Positions 44,311-44,405 of a stretch of DNA of 44,405 bases are shown piece after piece. Positions within the stretch are counted from its first letter, which is position 1; the number at the start of each line of letters is the position of its first letter. The stretch comes from an uncultured Neomegalonema sp. (lineage in GTDB: Bacteria > Pseudomonadota > Alphaproteobacteria > Rhodobacterales > Rhodobacteraceae): NCBI GenBank assembly GCA_938008165.1, contig CALLLP010000018.1:1-44405 (forward strand). Reading direction: 5' to 3'. Position numbers and translations under genes: made by a program. Under the pieces are notes generated by a model that was given only the letters and a program-made list of their open reading frames with translations, was not told the DNA's origin and made no database searches.

Positions 44311-44405
44311 TTAAATCAGCGCCCAGTTTTGCGTATAGAGCGCCCAGGCGGCAATCACTGCATTGGCGGCCATATGGGCCAGTATCGCATCAGACACACG
44401 GCCCC
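44311..44405 (-). CDS. CPBP-family intramembrane protease, C-terminal end only
   Basis: The last 31 codons are visible: GRVSDAILAHMAANAVIAAW and ALYTQNWALI then TAA. The His plus Asn spacing in LAHMAANAVIAAW is the last conserved motif of CPBP (Abi/CAAX-related) membrane glutamic proteases. The rest of the gene lies beyond the window. Assignment rests on this short segment. Confidence 0.55.
   Translation of the reverse strand, partial: GRVSDAILAHMAANAVIAAWALYTQNWALI

Overview
The window is chromosomal DNA of a high-GC alphaproteobacterium, most likely an order Rhodobacterales member (Roseobacter/Paracoccus-like). The evidence is a Fur-type regulator without cysteines (Mur-like) divergent from sitABCD, a dctBD-dctPQM TRAP locus, rpiA-gor, fabA-fabB, argH divergent from a TlpA-like gene, and an IscR/iron-Rhodo-type operator in front of an iron-binding protein. 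This is inference from gene content; no 16S gene is present.

Layout. 1-2816: 3' part of a DEAD-box RNA helicase and a DUF1287 lipoprotein. 2883-4775 (minus): DUF4864 protein and argH. 4809-10050 (plus): TlpA-like thioredoxin, class III aminotransferase, a YceI-cytochrome c fusion, rpiA, gor. 10187-12623: small secreted protein, cupin, iron-binding protein with an IscR-like operator, DM13 protein. 12760-16383 (plus): DRL-like oxidoreductase, ADP-ribosylglycohydrolase-like protein, cmk, EF-hand protein. 16479-23148 (plus): a complete C4-dicarboxylate sensing and uptake locus, dctB-dctD then dctP-dctQ-dctM. 23174-27193: mur and divergent sitABCD with a shared palindromic operator. 27455-28028: two small proteins. 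28062-31939: ychF, cysteine hydrolase, agmatine deiminase and aldo/keto reductase. 32066-37105 (minus): proline-rich lipoprotein, M24-fold protein, fabB, fabA.

37339-44120 is a small integrative element in the 3' end of a tRNA-Ser(CGA) gene. It is visibly AT-richer than its surroundings and bounded by a 17-bp direct repeat, TCCCTGTCTCTCCGCCA, at 37412-37428 and 44104-44120. Two further motifs, AATCAATG(A/G)CTTAG and GTGTGACACAA, occur in both arms and look like integrase arm sites. Cargo: a 528-aa tyrosine integrase; a 469-aa protein with an A-family-polymerase-like palm (motif A D272, motif B-like K311, motif C H393-D394); and a helicase-less Type ISP/IIG-like restriction-modification protein. 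The RM reading frame (43731 to 40657, minus) is continuous except for one in-frame TAG at 41716-41718, apparently replacing a Trp codon. The gene is therefore a recent one-base pseudogene, a nonsense allele, or a readthrough product. The palm-protein gene starts 2 bp after the RM stop, so the two were probably one transcription unit. This RM plus palm-protein pair is the most unusual content of the window.

Beyond the element, a 73-bp sequence able to form three hairpins occurs twice at a 110-bp period (44122-44194, 44232-44304), next to the 3' end of a CPBP-family membrane protein gene running off the window.
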